64,000 nt of DNA from CAZUMW01 sp964621615. Lineage in GTDB: Bacteria > Desulfobacterota > WTBG01 > CAIYCZ01 > CAIRTM01. A program made the position numbers and the translations under genes. A model generated the notes under the pieces. It was not told where the DNA came from, searched no databases, and saw only the letters and a list, made by a program, of their open reading frames with translations. Below are positions 62,061-64,000 of this stretch, piece after piece. Position 1 is the first letter of the stretch. Each line of letters begins with the position of its first letter. The stretch spans positions 1 through 64,000 of the forward strand of contig CAZUMW010000018.1 in the NCBI GenBank assembly GCA_964621615.1, read 5' to 3'.

Positions 62061-62347
62061 GGGCCCGCCAAAGCTCAATAGCTGCGGCAGAAAGGCATTC
62101 CGCAGGATGCAGGATTGATCTGACATGACAGTGTAGCTGCTGGTTTTCACTTTTTTGAAATAGCTGCTCCTTCCTCCTATCCTGTTCTATGGAATTCCCT
62201 TTATGCGTTATTCTCTGTCCGCCTGCTATTAAATTCTGCACACAGCGTGAATTTTTATTTTATCGGGCTAAAGAACGCTATATAGGGGAAAAAAGTAAAA
62301 AAACATTATGTAAAAAAAAGGAATTCCCGGCAAGGAGGGGCGACTTT
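62061..62347 (+). other. Spacer between the two FGE-like lipoprotein genes
   Basis: It holds the small hairpin after the candidate variable region (62082-62105) and the second copy of TATTCTCTGTCCGCCTG (62209-62225). An AT-rich probable promoter zone comes before the AAGGAGGGG that precedes the next gene. No coding frame is supported. Confidence 0.6.
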
Positions 62348-64000
62348 ATGAAATTCCTCAAATCCTATAAAAAAAGATACTGCGTGGGCATAATCCTTTT
62401 GGTTGCCCTTGGTTTTTTTCTGTTTGGATCTTGTAATTTTGGCACGCCGATATTGTCATCGTATGAAGCCGACCCGGGTCAATTTATTACAATTTACCAC
62501 AGCACAATCAGGCCAGACGAACCGGTTATTGTGACATTTAGCGGATCCGGAGACTATGTAGTCAGCAGCGAAATCTCAGACACATCATTCGGGAGCATGC
62601 GCACCACCGTACCGGTGTTTATTGATGCTGCAACCGGAAGTTGTGCTGCCGGCGAGGTGACCGTGGCAATTAACGGAATTGAATCAGCAAATACCCTGAA
62701 GATCAATAAGCCCTTTGACCTGGGTCTCTCCGGAGGAATAGTGTATAGCACCATGTTGCAAGAGACGGTAGAGCAGTATGGATCCGTTTTGGAAAAACTC
62801 CGGGAGCTTGCGGGTGAATTGGACATCGACGCTACTGACATAATTGCCGAGATAAACGCCAGGATAGAATCATATGCGGATATTATTGCCCAGATTTCCG
62901 AGGATGGAACCGCCGCAATAGAAACAGGAAGCGGAACGGAAACCCTCACCGGTGAGCAGCTGGAGCTTCTCGATCAATTGCTTTTCCGAACAATTTACGG
63001 AGTTGCCGCTGAAATGCAGGAGACAAACTCTCCGCAGCAGGCTTCCGGGATGTTGCTGAAGCAGAACTCAGGGGCTTCTTTTTTTGATGACTGGAATAAG
63101 AAAAACCCTGATGAAAAAGCAGATGCAATAAAGAAATCAATTGAATATATTATTTCAGAGACCGAGCGCGGGGTTGAAGGCGGCAAGCTGTGGATCGGCG
63201 GCATTGGAATCGGCGGTGCCCTTGCGGGGGCCCTGGTTGGTGGTCCGGCTGGAGCCGGAATCGGCGGAGCTGCCGGTATCGCTATAGGCTATTTCAGCTC
63301 CGGATATGACCTGGGTACCGCGGTGGCACTTGATAAAATCTATCGCGCCCTTGATGAAAACAGGCGTGATGCCTTTGATCTCGGTGAGAATCTGCTTGAA
63401 CAGCTTACTAAACTTGGCATATCGCTGACAAGCGGCTTTTCAAACTTGTCCAGCGAACTCATTAAAAAAATAACAGCAATTCTTTCAATGGCTTCTAACG
63501 GAGAAAGCATGTCAGAGGCGTTGGAAAAGGCAAAGTGTGAGCCGGAGGGGTCCCAGCGCACCAGGGACACTGTCTGCGCTGAGCAGGAATATACGGTGAG
63601 TGATTTCTGTGAAGACTATATGGAATCATCGACCACTACGACAGCGAATGAACCCGGCGGAGATGGCGGGAATCTGAACACAGTTGAAAGTATTTATGAA
63701 AACATGGTGTCCATCCCGGGGGGCTCGTTTCAGATGGGATGCAGTGACGGGGACAGTGACTGTGACGAAAACGAACTTCCCCAGCATGAGGTAACGATAT
63801 CATCATTCAAAATATCAGCCTATGAGGTAACCAAAGGGCAGTGGGAGGCGGTGATGGGGCAAAAACCGTCAAATTTTACTGCCCGCGGCGATGACTGCCC
63901 AGTGGAAGATGCCGTTTGGAACGACGTGCAGGATTTCATAGAAAAACTGAACGGTTTGACCGGAAAAAGCTATCGGCTGCCCACAGAAGCGGAATGGGAA
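62348..64000 (+). CDS. Large FGE-like lipoprotein (3' end beyond window)
   Basis: An open frame of 551 codons reaches the right edge. It has a lipoprotein signal (FFLFGSC, Cys29) and a unique 420-residue ectodomain with a predicted coiled stretch (about 140-180) and a Gly-rich hydrophobic zipper (about 282-318, GGALAGALVGGPAGAGIGGA). From about residue 453 comes an FGE-like domain, MVSIPGGSFQMGCSDG...YRLPTEAEWE, closely paralogous to the previous gene. The part that would hold a DGR-type variable C-terminus is missing. AGGAGG lies 8 bases before the ATG. The ectodomain resembles no family I know. Confidence 0.85.
   Translation, partial: MKFLKSYKKRYCVGIILLVALGFFLFGSCNFGTPILSSYEADPGQFITIYHSTIRPDEPVIVTFSGSGDYVVSSEISDTSFGSMRTTVPVFIDAATGSCAAGEVTVAINGIESANTLKINKPFDLGLSGGIVYSTMLQETVEQYGSVLEKLRELAGELDIDATDIIAEINARIESYADIIAQISEDGTAAIETGSGTETLTGEQLELLDQLLFRTIYGVAAEMQETNSPQQASGMLLKQNSGASFFDDWNKKNPDEKADAIKKSIEYIISETERGVEGGKLWIGGIGIGGALAGALVGGPAGAGIGGAAGIAIGYFSSGYDLGTAVALDKIYRALDENRRDAFDLGENLLEQLTKLGISLTSGFSNLSSELIKKITAILSMASNGESMSEALEKAKCEPEGSQRTRDTVCAEQEYTVSDFCEDYMESSTTTTANEPGGDGGNLNTVESIYENMVSIPGGSFQMGCSDGDSDCDENELPQHEVTISSFKISAYEVTKGQWEAVMGQKPSNFTARGDDCPVEDAVWNDVQDFIEKLNGLTGKSYRLPTEAEWE

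Noticed and set aside
53467..64000. Second copy of the tRNA-Arg 3' end as the far attachment site of the island
   Set aside because: No matching sequence was seen between the tRNA and the right edge; the far end may be lost or outside the window.
53467..64000. Reverse transcriptase or template repeat of a DGR inside the window
   Set aside because: None of the visible frames has RT motifs (such as YxDD), and no second copy of the 61941-62060 sequence was found; these must lie outside if they exist.

Overview
The window comes from a Gram-negative bacterium with moderately high G+C. It encodes periplasmic and outer-membrane factors (LolA, SurA, a DUF481 beta-barrel), an LPS/capsule-type sugar operon and rml genes. 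It also has a cobalamin-dependent ribonucleotide reductase, a chemoreceptor and HDOD/PilZ/response-regulator signalling genes. The order carD-ispD-ispF-cysS-uvrB, plus class II RNR, best fits Desulfobacterota (old Deltaproteobacteria) or a neighbouring anaerobic lineage. This is inference, because no rRNA is present.

Layout. 0-8.4 kb (minus strand): HDOD signalling protein, DUF218 protein, J-domain protein, FmdB zinc ribbon, then a polysaccharide operon (isomerase, GT4, WecA/MraY-type transferase, FAD oxidoreductase) and a DUF481 protein. 8.6-13.6 kb: DUF2062 protein, sulfotransferase, omega-amidase-type hydrolase and an SPFH/zinc-ribbon gene pair. 13.6-21.1 kb (minus): two paralogous zinc-ribbon/SPOR proteins, nth, nrdJ, rmlC and rmlA. 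21.3-28.7 kb (plus): carD, ispD, ispF, a 268-bp inverted-repeat element, cysS, uvrB, acylphosphatase and a HemW-like radical SAM enzyme. 28.7-36 kb: chemoreceptor, grpE, cupin, htpX, groESL and ssb. 36-46.6 kb: ftsK, lolA, mfd, surA, a CheY-like regulator, a homologue of ferredoxin-dependent bilin reductases, a PilZ protein and a nucleoside phosphorylase/nucleosidase. 46.8-53.3 kb: an operon of two GT4 enzymes, two GH130 enzymes and a methyltransferase, probably for making and remodelling a mannose-containing glycan.

From tRNA-Arg(UCG) at 53.4 kb to about 61 kb, composition drops to AT-rich and the region is a decayed genomic island. It holds an integrase remnant, a REP-associated transposase remnant and three repeat families. 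One repeat pair looks like a miniature deletion derivative of the second integrase locus. The island also has a three-gene accessory set (tandem sensor-like protein, HEIGH zinc-peptidase-like protein, HD-like protein) whose first two genes appear joined through a -1 shift. A frame-disrupted tyrosine recombinase and a RelE/Xre toxin-antitoxin pair with an apparently leaderless promoter complete it.

The right end (61.2-64 kb) carries two paralogous lipoproteins with formylglycine-generating-enzyme-like (C-type-lectin fold) domains. The first ends in a G+C-rich segment with the hallmarks of a diversity-generating-retroelement variable region: the RGGSW...GFRLA scaffold, with hypervariable codons that can nearly all be derived from AAC/AAT. 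The second runs off the window before its C-terminus. No reverse transcriptase or template repeat is visible inside the window. The DGR candidate and the bilin-reductase homologue are the most interesting items.
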